The notes below the pieces were generated by a model. That model did no database searches. It had not been told where the DNA came from and worked only from the letters and a program-made list of their open reading frames with translations. Position numbers and translations under genes: made by a program. A DNA stretch of 64,000 bases, from contig JACDTU010000005.1 of NCBI GenBank assembly GCA_022376465.1, positions 298,001-362,000 of the forward strand. The letters are read 5' to 3'. This document shows positions 1 through 11,021 of the stretch, piece after piece (the first letter of the stretch is position 1; each line of letters opens with the position of its first letter). The stretch is from Cubamyces lactineus. Taxonomy: Eukaryota > Basidiomycota > Agaricomycetes > Polyporales > Polyporaceae.

Positions 1-1889
1 GAGTACGGCGGAGACGATCCCGTTGACCCGTTGCCGAAAGAAGGTGGCGATATCCCCGTTCCAAAAGCAATAAACGAGAAACAAGCAGATCCCAACAAAG
101 TCACCTGGGATGGCCCCGATGATCCTGAGAATCCCCAGAACTGGTCACGCTCGCGCAAGTGGTTCATCACGGTTCTCTGTCTTCTCATGACCGTGAATGT
201 GTACGTTTCGTTCTGGTCGAGCCTTATCGTTCAGTATCTAATGTCCTGTGTTTTAGTACCTTTGCATCTTCCGCGCCCTCCGCCGCTGGTCTGTATATCG
301 CAGCTGAATTCCATGCAAGCACAGAAATGGCGTACCTGGTCACCTCTGTCTTCCTCTGCGGCTACATCGTCGGACCCATCCTCTGGGGCCCTGGCTCCGA
401 GCTCTTCGGTCGTCGCATCGTCTTCCGAGTCACTCTGATCGCCTATGTCCTCCTACACCTCGGTCAGGCCCTGGCACATAACCTCACTACCCTTCTCGTC
501 ACCCGCTTCCTCACCGGAGTCTTCGCTTGTGCACCCCTCACAAATTGCGGCGGTGTCCTCGTCGACATCTGGGACCCTATCACTCGTGGCACGGCAACAG
601 CGCTCTTCTCTGCCGGTATCTTCTTTGGGCCCGTGCTCGGTCCTATTATTGGCGGATTGTAAGTACCAATGTCCCAAACCAGAACTGCTCACTACTCACA
701 CGAATCTATAGCTTGACCATGAGCTCTCTGGGATGGCGTTGGGTCTTCTGGATCATGATGATCTTCGCCGGCACGTGCACAGTCCTCGCGCTTGCCCTCC
801 TTCCGGAGACCTACGCACCTGTTCTCCTACAGTGGAAGGTTTGTCCCCCATGCTAGCCATCCTGGAGTTTCGCCGTATTGACTCTTGCTCCTAGGCCCAG
901 AGGCTGCGCAAGGCCGAGCCTAAGCTCAACGCCGATGTCTATGCAGAGCACGAGCGGTCGGACTGGTCGTTCAAGGGCCTTATGCACCGCACGCTCTACC
1001 GCCCCATCCAGATGCTCCTGCTCGAGCCGATCCTCATCCTTGTGACGATCTACTTGTCGCTCGTCTACGGCATCCTCTACGCACGTAAGTTACTTCCATC
1101 ATGGTAGCGTTTGTATATCCTGACATTATTGCAGTTTTCGAGGCTTTGCCTGTCATCTTCGTCGGCACTCGCGGCTTCAATATCGGGCAGTCCGGTCTTA
1201 TCTTCATCGGCGTGGGCATTGGCACGACGATCGGCGCGTACATGACCATTCCGCTCTCGAAGCACTACCCGCAGCTGATCGTCAAGTGGCGCGGCTTCCC
1301 CCCTCCCGAGGAGCGTCTGCTCGGTGCCATGATCGGCGCTCCTGCTCTGGTCATCGGCTGCTTCTGGTTGGGTTGGACTGGTCAGTACCCGAGCATCCAC
1401 TGGATCGTCCCCGCCATCGCTACTGTGCCCATCGGTGCCAGTGTCGCTCTGGTGTTCAACTCCTTCCTGGTATGTTCTACTCCTTTGCTCCGCAGGATTG
1501 CGCCAGAGCTAAAGATGTTTCAGGCGTACTTAATCGACACGTACCTACAGTACAGCGCGTCCGCGTTCTCTGCGAACACCATGGTCCGATCCTGCGTCGG
1601 AGCAGCCTTCCCGCTGTTTACCGTCCAGATGTTCCATAGGCTCGGCATCAACTGGGCGTGCACGCTCATTGGATGCTGTGCGCTTCTCCTCGCCCCGAGT
1701 CCGTTCTTGTTCTACAAGTACGGCACCTGGATTCGTTCGAAGTCCAAGTTCTCTCCCTGCTTGGTGAGTATTCGTCCTGCGCCAGCATCCTATCAGATGC
1801 TTACCAACTCTTCCTAGGACCTCGTCATTGCAAAAGAGATCGCGGCTGCTGAAGCCGCTGCCGCTGCCAAGGGTGAAGAGAAGGTCTAA
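1..1889 (+). CDS. MFS multidrug/polyamine exporter, DHA1 type (5' partial)
   Basis: Proton-coupled major facilitator transporter of the plasma membrane. The reading frame is open from base 1, so the N-terminus lies outside the window. The soluble lead-in VTWDGPDDPENPQNWS is the usual signature just before the first helix of fungal DHA1 drug and polyamine exporters (TPO/Caf5/Flu1 group). A motif-A-like GSELFGRR follows helix 2, and the antiporter motif C is seen as GIFFGPVLGPIIGG in helix 5. The second half gives about six more hydrophobic helices, and the C-terminus is an Ala/Glu/Lys tail. Exons read 1-200, 257-658, 712-838, 895-1084, 1135-1469, 1524-1763 and 1818-1889; their sum is a multiple of three and all six introns are GT-AG. 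The substrate cannot be told from sequence. Confidence 0.9.
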
Positions 1890-3579
1890 TCAGATCCTCT
1901 TCTATCCCGTGGCTCGCATCCTATGCATTGTACATAACTTATTCTCCCCTGCTTTCGCGCTCTTCGTTCCTCTCTGGTTACTGCGCAGCTCGGACTTGCA
2001 TTCGCACATAGACCGTCATCATCCATCATGCTGTATCTCCTAGTCATCTCAGGCAGTGGTAGCATCTAGATTTCTTCTTCGTTTCCCTCCGGTCTCATCG
2101 CCCACGTAGCACTCGACGCTTCATGACATGCACGACGTACCTAATCGAGTCACCATAGACGCCTCTGTAGATAAGTTCGACAATCACATGACTTCATTGA
2201 ACATCGTTGGACGCGTGCAAAGTAGGCAGCGAGGAGCCCGAGTTTAACTGAAAGCTGAACGAGTTGAATAAGCCACGCCGCGGAAACGCTGAGCGATGGT
2301 AGTACTCCTGAGTCCCGTCCCGTGTGATGACGCGTCACAAGCGAGTGGTAGCCAGACTGGCCGTCTACCAAACGCCGTGACTTCCTCGTCACGCCGATGA
2401 GCTGGCCAAGAAAACGATGTGAATGATTTGTCTGACACCATCGCCAGCCCCTACGAGTCTCCCTTCATAGTGACGCGCAGTTGAACGCGAAGGAGCATGC
2501 AAGCGTTTCCGCATCGGTGACATCCTCACGATGGTTGTCGTCAGATAGCTTGTGCGAAGTCGGGCACTGTGCAAACACCCACCGTGTGCATCGCACGACG
2601 AGGTGTGCTTGGAGCGGCTAGCCAGTGTTGGGCCTGAATGGAATGGTACGCTACTCTTGACATCGAGTGCTCGATCAGCGAATTAATGTGTGGAAGTTTT
2701 GCAGCACGTGCCTAGTTTCCTCAACATCATCCTCGTGCTTTCATCACAATCGTCTTCTGACAGGCATGGGAGTATACCGAGGGGTGGAGTGATGTTGAAG
2801 GATATGAAACCATAAGAGACTTGCTGAAACGACTGATGTCTTTTTGCATACTCGCTGGCATTACGCAGTCGAGCCACCTAGTTCTGCGGGGTCAGATTGC
2901 TTGCATGAGCAGTTTGTCCTCGTAGAACCCGTACCAGAGCGTCAGCAGTACCGTCTAGCTTCCTTGCGGGAGTAAGGCAGGTCTAGCCACATCAATTATT
3001 GCATTCTTCGCGCTTTGTGATGTGGACAGGGTTGTGAGTCAAGGTAGCGCTGACGCGTCACTTGGTTACGAGACATTGGCCTCATGTTGCGTTCGAATAG
3101 GGTGCTTCTGTTTCTGCTTCCTAGGCAAACAATCTGGTCTTTCGCTCAGATGCCGATAGCTCCTGCCGCGTGTTTAGTGTGTCAGAAATCTGAACCGCGG
3201 TCGCTTCATTTTCAACAATGCAACTGCAGACATGGACGGTGTGCTTGGATTCGTGGGCAGAGAAGGGGTGCGAGCTTTGACTTGTGCTGTGCACTGGCAT
3301 AAAGGAACAATGTGCTTGTGATTGTGCCCTGCAGGTTGTGTTGACAGAGGGCGCTACGATGGAAAGCGCCCTTTCCTCCGTGGCTAACACCGACCTCTGC
3401 CTTACCTCAAATAGAGCGCGTCTCTGCCCGCTCAACACTACGGTCTACCACTACCACCGCCGTTAGCCACGCCAGCCACACCCTGAATTTTCCAACCACA
3501 TTCTATCTCCACGCAGCTTTTTTGCTACACACTCACCAATCTTCTCTCACATTCTATAATTCACTACACGAACTTGAAT
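1890..3579. other. Intergenic, no gene recognised
   Basis: This stretch holds the 3' end of the exporter and the promoter of the zinc-finger gene. Only short open frames without domain signatures or plausible splice chains are seen. The pyrimidine-rich stretch at about 3470-3560 is probably the 5' leader of the next gene. Confidence 0.5.
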
Positions 3580-4739
3580 ATGGCCTCTGCGATCCAATAC
3601 AGGAACTCTGGGTATGTCCTTTGAGCCCATAGACTAGAATCCACGGATGCTGATCATGCTCCGCTCTCATGGTTATCAAAAGTGTCCTGCTCCCTCCTCA
3701 ACAAGTCGCCCTTGCACTCTCAACTATGGCGACATGCTATGCTCAAGCATCCGATCCGAAATTCCGAGACTTTGGCCACAGGCTGTTCGCGGAGATGCTG
3801 GCGTTCATATCGATGGAGTCTCTAGAACACGCAGTCGAGGCTCAACAAGTTTTCGACCCTGTCCAGGAGCCTGTGCTCGGCCAGAACCCTTTGTGAGTTC
3901 TCATGCGCTATGTTCTTTCACTGTCACACTAACTCTACCCATTCCCGTCGTCATCGGCAACAACAAGACCGCAAAATGAGGCCTTAGTCCTCCCTCCCTG
4001 GACGTTCGACGAACGCCCAGAGATCACTTCACAACTGCCCACGCCTCCCAACTCCTCCATGCCCACTCCCGTAGGAACTGGCTTCACACAAACACCGATA
4101 TCCACGCCTGCGGCCACGACTGTAGGTAAACCAACGGCCGCCTCCAAGGGGCCGTTAGGCGAAGGCGACATCATATCCCGAGGTAGTCGGAAAGTGATCT
4201 GCAAGTGGCTCGACTGCGGGCAAACTATGCCTGCTGAAGGTATAGCGGCACACTGCCGCAAGCATATCGACACAAGTGGCCAATCCACATCCATGGTACA
4301 ATGCCTCTGGGAGGGTTGTAAGAAAGGCCAAGTCCAACTTCGAAACTTTGATCGGCACATAACCGATACCCATAACAAGGGCTGGTCGGTGACATGCAGC
4401 GTTTGCGGTACGTGCAAGCGGACCGACTCATACAAAAAGTCCCACGGGCCCGCGCGTTTCTGCACTAGGCGTCCAGTTGCGGTTGTCTCCGCCCAATCTG
4501 CGCACGAAGCTCCTGTCGCATCCACATCCTTTGCGGCCGCGTCGACGTCCGGACCAGGAAACCTACCGCCTACGTTGTGGACGGCACCACGTATGGAATT
4601 CCAACCACTGCCCCCCGCCGTTCCATCGTACGTTGGACCTATCCGCTCGGCTCCCACCCACCGGCAGGATAGACAGGATCGCCAAGGCGTGCCGTACTCG
4701 ATGAGCTCCCGTCCTTCCTGGGGTATACTACCTCCGTGA
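3580..4739 (+). CDS. C2H2-like zinc-finger protein, hypothetical
   Basis: Probable nuclear zinc-finger protein of 337 aa with unknown target. Three exons fit: 3580-3611, 3683-3892 and 3968-4739. The sum is a multiple of three, and the joined frame runs smoothly from MASAIQYRNSG through QNPL/PQNEALVLPPWTF. The central part (about residues 155-250) has a first finger C-x4-C-x11-H-x3-H (CKWLDCGQTMP...HCRKH), a second C-x4-C-x12-H-x4-H (CLWEGCKKG...HITDTH) and a third Cys-rich half finger CSVCGTCKR with a downstream His and Cys. The second half of the protein is Pro/Ser/Thr-rich and looks disordered. Such single-copy finger proteins are common and uncharacterised in Agaricomycetes. A role in transcription is inferred only from the fingers. 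Confidence 0.75.
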
Positions 4740-5466
4740 TCAACCTCGACCCATCTGTTCTCCGCCCTCGGATGCTTCGAAGAATCCCGCCGCCGAAGCC
4801 TGCGGCCATCGACAGGCCTCCCTCTAGCCGCACCCCCTCTTGTGCCGTCTGCCATGTTAGCCACCTCCCGGGCTGTCATTCAGGCATCCATCGAGGCAAC
4901 CCATATACCGCGCTGAACACCCGTCTTGTGCCGTTCGGGCTTGCGCGAGCTTAATAGCCCTACTCCTGGCGGAAGCGCCTTAGGCGAGTTACGCTCGCTC
5001 CGACTTCCAAAGCTATCGCTCGCGCTTTTGCTACCAAGCTGTGATGTCCACTGCTCTCGCCGTCGAATCACCACGCTCATCTATCTGTTGCTCATCACTT
5101 TGTCGTTTGTTTGTTTTGTCGAGTCATTGTCCTCTATCACTTCAAGTTACCGTATATTGCTTTTTGTTGTCTGCTGTAGTTCTCCGCTATGCTACATCCT
5201 ACGTGCAGTGTAACTGCTCCGGATAGCGCCAGATATCCCACACATACTATACCCATACCCCACGCCCCTCATCACCTTCTATCGTACGCAGCCTATTGTC
5301 TATAGCATGAAGACTCGTGCCTCGCTTGTAGATATACCATACTATTACTACTCGTAGTACTCCTATCCTGTATCTAGCGTAGCCGAGGGAATTTTGAGTC
5401 TATCGTGATCATCGTGCGCGGGACTGAAGCACTGTCCCGAGGACGGAGAGGACGGGATCTCTCTAT
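4740..5466. other. Intergenic between convergent genes
   Basis: Downstream flanks of the zinc-finger gene (+) and the lipase gene (-). A T-rich stretch lies around 5085-5215. No gene recognised. Confidence 0.5.
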
Positions 5467-8400
5467 TTAGTGGAGGTTGCTCCCCAAGTGGTCGCGCAGA
5501 TGCGCCAAACGAGCCTTCCACTGGCGTCTCCGCCTCTCCGTCTTCTTCCGCATCCACACTGCGCGCAGCAGACGAACGATCTTCTCTCGTGACTCTAAGA
5601 AATTAGCCTGGACGTGTGGCATTAGCATGGCACGCGTAACGCTGGACATTGGGGATTGTTCACCCACCTCGGCAACGTCAAGCAAACGCTGGCTTTCCTC
5701 CTGGGACACTTCCCTCCTCCACGTTGAAATGGAGAACGGGTCAAAGCCGGGTACGCGACGCTCGTTGGGCATGAGCGGGATGTACACCACGGCGATCCCG
5801 TCGCGCCGTAGGAGAGCGGCTTCATCAAGGTCATCCAGTCGCGCAGATACTTCGCTATCCGTAGACTGGGATGAGCCGATCCATACTTCGCATGAGCTCA
5901 AGGGCTGTTGCGAATTCGATGCGGGGTTCTCATTGTCTGTTGTGCAATTCTCTCGTAAGTCATAGAAGTATCATCGAGATCGTGCTACCTGATATTAGCG
6001 TACCTTTCGGCATTCCGCGTCGTTCCGTAGAGCCTTGCCTATCAGTCTGCTTGGCAAGAGCGGATTCTTGGGTTTGGGCCAGCTTCATGTTGGCAGTGTC
6101 CGGCGTAGATGCTTCGAATGGCGGAACGCGAGATGTCTGCGCCGCACCCTCGTCACCTGGACGCACTCGCGCGGGCCACGTCGCACCCCTTGGCCAAGTA
6201 CGTAGGCCCCGCTTTGCGGCAAGCTCTGATAAACGCTAACGTTAGCAGGTAGTATATACCCTCAGACCGGAAGTGCTCTGGACCTTCCGCTCGAGTGAAC
6301 CATAAATCCTAACAGCGATGTCAACCGAACGTCAAGGTTTGAAGGCTGGCGAAGACGAACTAGCACTCACCTGAGAGTCGGCGCTTGCATCAAGCGCGAT
6401 GACGCAATCAACACTTCTGCGCAGGAAGGGATAGTAGGGGATGTTCAATTCGGCTAACTTCACATCAGCTGTATAGCCTGGGATATGAGCTAAGAGCATA
6501 CCTCCAGCATCCTACCCAACTTGCTCATTAGAGACAAACACGGGAATGGGATATGATAGGCCGCTTACCATGAAGCCGAGAGTATCTTGCTCGGTAATAT
6601 CGGGAGGACTACCAAAGCGTAATTGCCCATCCAAACCCTTCAGGAAGTTGGGAAGCTACCCAAAGTCAGCGCCAGTTTGTTACGGGCGACATAAATCCAG
6701 CAGCTTACCTGATCTGGGAGTACTGGGTGGATCAGCCCGAGGTCTCCCTCGTTCTCGGTCACGATCTCCTCCAGCCAGTTGTACAGCTGCACCGGAAGTA
6801 GCTTCAGGATCGGCTCGACCTCTCGGAAGTAGTGCTGCAGTAGGCCATGAGGACCTGTGTTTACGATGATATAGAATTACCCACCTTGAGAGATGCACAG
6901 AACGCCGACCCGAAGATCCTGATACCACATAAGGGATTATCTCGGCGGGAAGCGTGCTGGAATAGGCTTACCCAGCAAGGATACTAAAGCTCAATTCCGG
7001 CTACTAAACTCAGCATCAGCGTTCCATAGAACCGGGAGGCTGCTTACCCGACGCTCAAGATTCCTTCCGTTCATGAACTGCCTACCCAGGGCCCAAGATG
7101 GAATCCAAGCTGCGTTCAACGGTCCGTCATTCCCGATCGCGTACAGCATTGACACGTCGACGTACCACCTAATTCATCACAGCCGACTTCGTACGGCGTG
7201 AACTCGTACCAGAGCCACCTGATGTTCTTCTCCAGCCGATGCTGTTTATTATCCAATGATCTGGCACGTTCGTCATCGACGGAGAACGCTTTCTCGTCGG
7301 CGACCTCTCGTATTTTCTCGGCATTCTCTGGAGGTGTGACTACCAGGGCGCGTCAGTGGTCACCATAACAAAATGACACAGCAAGTCGCGCACCGTGTTG
7401 GATTGCGCTGAGTATAGGTAGAGGGAGTGCGCCATTATCTATGTTCCGACGGAAGAAGTGCAACGATAAGTGCCGCGGGTCAAGTCGCCTTACGTCTGTT
7501 GGGATAAAGAGTCTTGAAGAGAGCAAGGTCCCGTAAAGGTCTACGAGCGAAGCTGTACCGGTCGGTCCAGCTGCTTTCCGCAAAATTCCGGTCTTCGGGG
7601 AGGTGAATGATAGATCACATCCTGGAACGGGCTGTCTTACCAGTAGATACTACACAAAAAGTCAGTCAGTGTCACCGGAAATAAGGACAACGCATACCTT
7701 GTTCGTAGGTGGAGTAACCAACGCGTCCAGAGTTTCCATGTCCAGGTAGCTGGTCTGAATTCGCTCCTTGGCATGGGCTGCAGCGTCTCCCGGGACATGA
7801 GAGCCTGCAACGCCCGAATAGAGGATACCCAGTGCCCAGCAGCTACCTACAAGACCTTCATCGTCAACATACTCTTGACGACCGTTTACGAAACGCACCT
7901 GAGACACCGGCAGTGTACATCACACAGTCCAAGATTCCATTTGAATTGGCTGCAGTTAGCGATCCAAGAGTGTTGAGCATTGCGCGATACCCTGGGCGTT
8001 GTCTGAAGTCAGTACCGGACCTTATAGAAACTACATATTGCCACAAACCTCCGCCAGAGCCAGCAATGGCGACGATTGGTAGGTCGCGTTCGTCTATATC
8101 ACTTTCCGGTACGTTCATTAACCTCGCAAAGGCTGCCTTCATTCTCCTCTTTCGCTCTCCGAGGAAAGCCCTCTCCGCGAGACACAGTTCCTCGCCCAGA
8201 CGAACCTCTGCATCCCACTCGCATTCCGGGTTGACAGTAGGGTCAGGCGGGCTGTTGACTATCTCGTCATACAGCGAGCCAGGACCGAGCCCAAGTTCGA
8301 GCAAGAGAGCAGACATGCGTTCTTGGAGGTCTGCAACCGAGAAGGACGAAGGCCACTGGATGTCAGGCGCTGGGAATGATGTTGGCCAGGTCCATGTTGA

Positions 8401-9070
8401 CATCGAGGACGAAATGGCCTGCACTGGGACAGAGAATTGCAGGAACGAAAGGCCGCGCCAGTCCGACTGACGGAGCCCTCATAAGACATCAAAACATTAT
8501 GAGAATAACAAATGGGTAGTACCTGGGAAGACTAATGGACATCGTTGAACGTTTATCTGAGATTGCCTACGCTGAGACAACAAATGGTGACGAACCTCTT
8601 CCTCGCCTTGATCATTCGAATGTATAATTGTCGGACGAGCCTAAAATTAGTATTGCTAGTCAGCAAAGATATTGGGTAGGTTATAGACATGGAAGGCGAC
8701 CTTGTGTTTCTCATCCGCGTTTGTCGAGGACTTGATGTCATTGGGGTCGCGTTGCGCACTGTTGAAATGTGTGTACCAGATAGGTACGCCGAGAGCTGCA
8801 CAAAACGTCCCAAGCACCAGCCATCGAGTATAGCTTCTTGAGTCACCTGCAATGAAATATTTACGCATGTGAGCAGGCACAGTACGGGCCAATATCGACG
8901 ATGCACCTACTTTGCAACAAAGTCCGGTCTTGCCTGTTTGACCATGACCACAGAGTAATTACTCTACGTGTCTCATTTGAACGGCAAGTTCGGGCAAGTA
9001 ACAGCGGACCAACGACGCATGCTCTGTGGCAGGACGCACTGTGACAACGTAGGCGTAGTAAACTACTCAT
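5467..9070 (-). CDS. Patatin/cPLA2-fold phospholipase, probably mitochondrial
   Basis: Acyl-ester hydrolase of the cytosolic phospholipase A2/lysophospholipase (FabD-like) fold, with at least twelve exons. I start it at 9070: exon 1 (9070-8911) encodes an Arg/Ser-rich, acid-poor leader like a mitochondrial presequence. It splices at 8910/8847 into a single transmembrane segment, WLVLGTFCAALGVPIWY. The catalytic part shows the oxyanion motif GSGGG (near 8075), which joins YRAMLNTLGS across an intron. The nucleophile elbow GVSGSCW follows near 7845, and the catalytic-Asp motif MDAG joins AELNIPYYPF near 6450. WIPSWALGR-like and WYEFTPYEVG blocks lie between, at about 7210-7110. The last exon ends in a basic tail (WMRKKTERRRR). 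Inner exon borders were placed by eye and some may be off by a few bases. Membrane or cardiolipin remodelling in mitochondria is inference. Confidence 0.82.
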
Positions 9071-9545
9071 GCAGGACCAACGCTGACGCTACAGCCTGCC
9101 CGACGGTTCTGCTGAGATCAACGTCACACGAATGAGTAACGACTACGGCGAAACATGGAGATGGCGGTGGAAGAGTAAGTGGTTCGTCAATCAGAGCCAA
9201 GTACCTGCTGGAGCCTACTAAGGAATATATACTGAACTGCATCCACAGGTCTAGACTTGCGCGAGGTGTCGAGGTGTCGTCAGTGGTGCAGAAACACATG
9301 CATCTAGTCTTGGCGCTCCTACTGTCCGAGGTCATGAGTTCGGTCCCCTGAAGGTGCACTTTCTTTCATCCACTTCGACCACTCGTCGACCTGTCCACAC
9401 GACCAACGATCACCGCCGAAAGTCTTTCAATTGGTCCGATTGAATGAGCAGCGTGTTGAGATATGCCATAGATCGAATAGCAAAATATTAAGCCATGTAT
9501 TACCATAGTACCCTGTGAGTAGGGAACCGACATCTACGCCCCAGG
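9071..9545. other. Intergenic
   Basis: Promoter of the lipase and downstream flank of uS4m. Only short open frames without support; nothing else recognised. Confidence 0.5.
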
Positions 9546-10734
9546 CTATTGCCTGTTCTCCGGCATGCGCGCCAGCTGGCTCTTGCTCCGTATCCGCATT
9601 CGACGCTTCGAGTACCACTCCCAAGTCAAACGCACAACCTCACCGTCCGCATCCCAAGGCGTCGGGATCTCCGAGTATCCGGGGCGAGCGGTCGGGTGGC
9701 GAAGATATACCACGGAGCATGTCGCAAACGAGGGCTCGAGGTATGCGGGAATAAAGATGAATGGCGACGCATAGGGCGGGAGGTGGAACGGAGTGAGGCC
9801 CGAACCTGATTTCAGTTCAGCCACGGACCAGGCCTTGGGCTTGTGCGAGGGAGCTTTTGACTTGTCATCCGCACTTTCCGACTCCTCCGCGGGTTCTGAG
9901 GCCGCTTCGGACGTTGCGGCAGCCTCCGCATCGGCTGAAGCCTCTTCTGACGCGGTCTCGTCCTCGACAGGCTTGCTGGAATCCTCTTCAACCACTTCAG
10001 AATCCTCCTCGGCTTCTTCCTTCAATTCTGAACGGGGCTGAAGGAAACGGATTGCCTTCGGATCCACGGACACCATGTCGCCCGGGGCCAGGCGAGTATT
10101 AGGGTTGGTATGCTGGAGAATAAGCAGCGCAGGGCAGCGTGAGGAGCGGTCGCCGGTGAATTTGAACAGATTGCACGCACCTTCTTGCCGTTCAACAGCA
10201 CATTGCCGTGTATGACCATCCTCCGCGCATCATACACGCTATGAGAGAAGCATGCCCTGAAGATGACCACGTCTATTCTCCGCTCGACCTCGGAGAACAT
10301 CAAGCTCCCGACAGGTGCAAGGCCCTTCTCCTTCTCCTCCTCAGCACGCCTCGCTGCCATCCCTGCCGCCTTGTTCTTCAAAGCCCACTTGTTCAGCTCG
10401 ACGCTAGACTCGAGCGAGGTAGCTTCAGGAGGGCGGACGTCGGGCAAGTTCTCCGGGAGGTACCACCGCTTGAAGATCTTCTCATTGATGTAGTCACCGT
10501 GGTACGAACGGAGAAGCGTCTTCGCAGTCCACCGTCTCCAGTTAAGGGTTTCCTGGTACTCGACGCGGTTTGTAATCTTCTCGAGTTCACCAAAGGAACG
10601 CCGCCAGAGGTTGTACAAGTTGTGCGGGTGCCAGCTCTGCAAGGCTGTCAGCAGTGTTGACGTGTTCGGAACAGTGTCGAGCGTACCATACGGGGCAGCG
10701 CCCTCTTGAAGTTGTATACTTTTGCATCCCGCAT
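9546..10734 (-). CDS. NAM9: Mitochondrial small-subunit ribosomal protein uS4m (Nam9-like)
   Basis: Structural protein of the mitochondrial 37S/28S ribosomal subunit that binds small-subunit rRNA. Three exons, 10734-10687, 10636-10181 and 10112-9546, give 356 aa. The start was chosen because [16 protein letters not shown] splices to [13 protein letters not shown], the typical N-terminus of fungal Nam9/uS4m. The S4 RNA-binding domain lies at about residues 130-185, with [28 protein letters not shown] and a basic turn. Residues about 198-253 are an insertion of almost only Glu, Asp, Ser and Ala. The conserved C-terminal part resumes with [12 protein letters not shown]. The gene diverges from GCP2 across 287 bp, so the two probably share a promoter. 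Confidence 0.93.
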
Positions 10735-11021
10735 GGTCGGGGTCGCCTACGACGGCGTAGACGTTGACGAGAGAGTAGTGGTCGCGAGACAAGTGACGGC
10801 CAGGAGCAAGTCCGCGAAGAAATTCCTTGGATTATACCTGGATCTAGAAGGAATAAGCACCAATACAAACGCCTGGTAAGTAACCGCTAAAGTCACTATA
10901 ATTGGTAAGTAACGAGATAACTGCCAAGAAGCGCCCAGTCGGCGCGACGCGCGGTTCCGCGCGACTTGTCCTCAACCTCCATTTCCAGCCACCGACGACC
11001 TCACCATAGACACTCTTTGCC
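10735..11021. promoter_or_regulatory. Shared divergent promoter, uS4m / GCP2
   Basis: This 287-bp interval lies between the uS4m start (10734, -) and the GCP2 start (11022, +). It holds an 11-bp direct repeat, TGGTAAGTAAC, at 10874-10884 and 10903-10913, spaced 29 nt start to start. No clear TATA box is seen. That both genes are driven from here follows from geometry; the repeat as an operator is inference. Confidence 0.55.
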
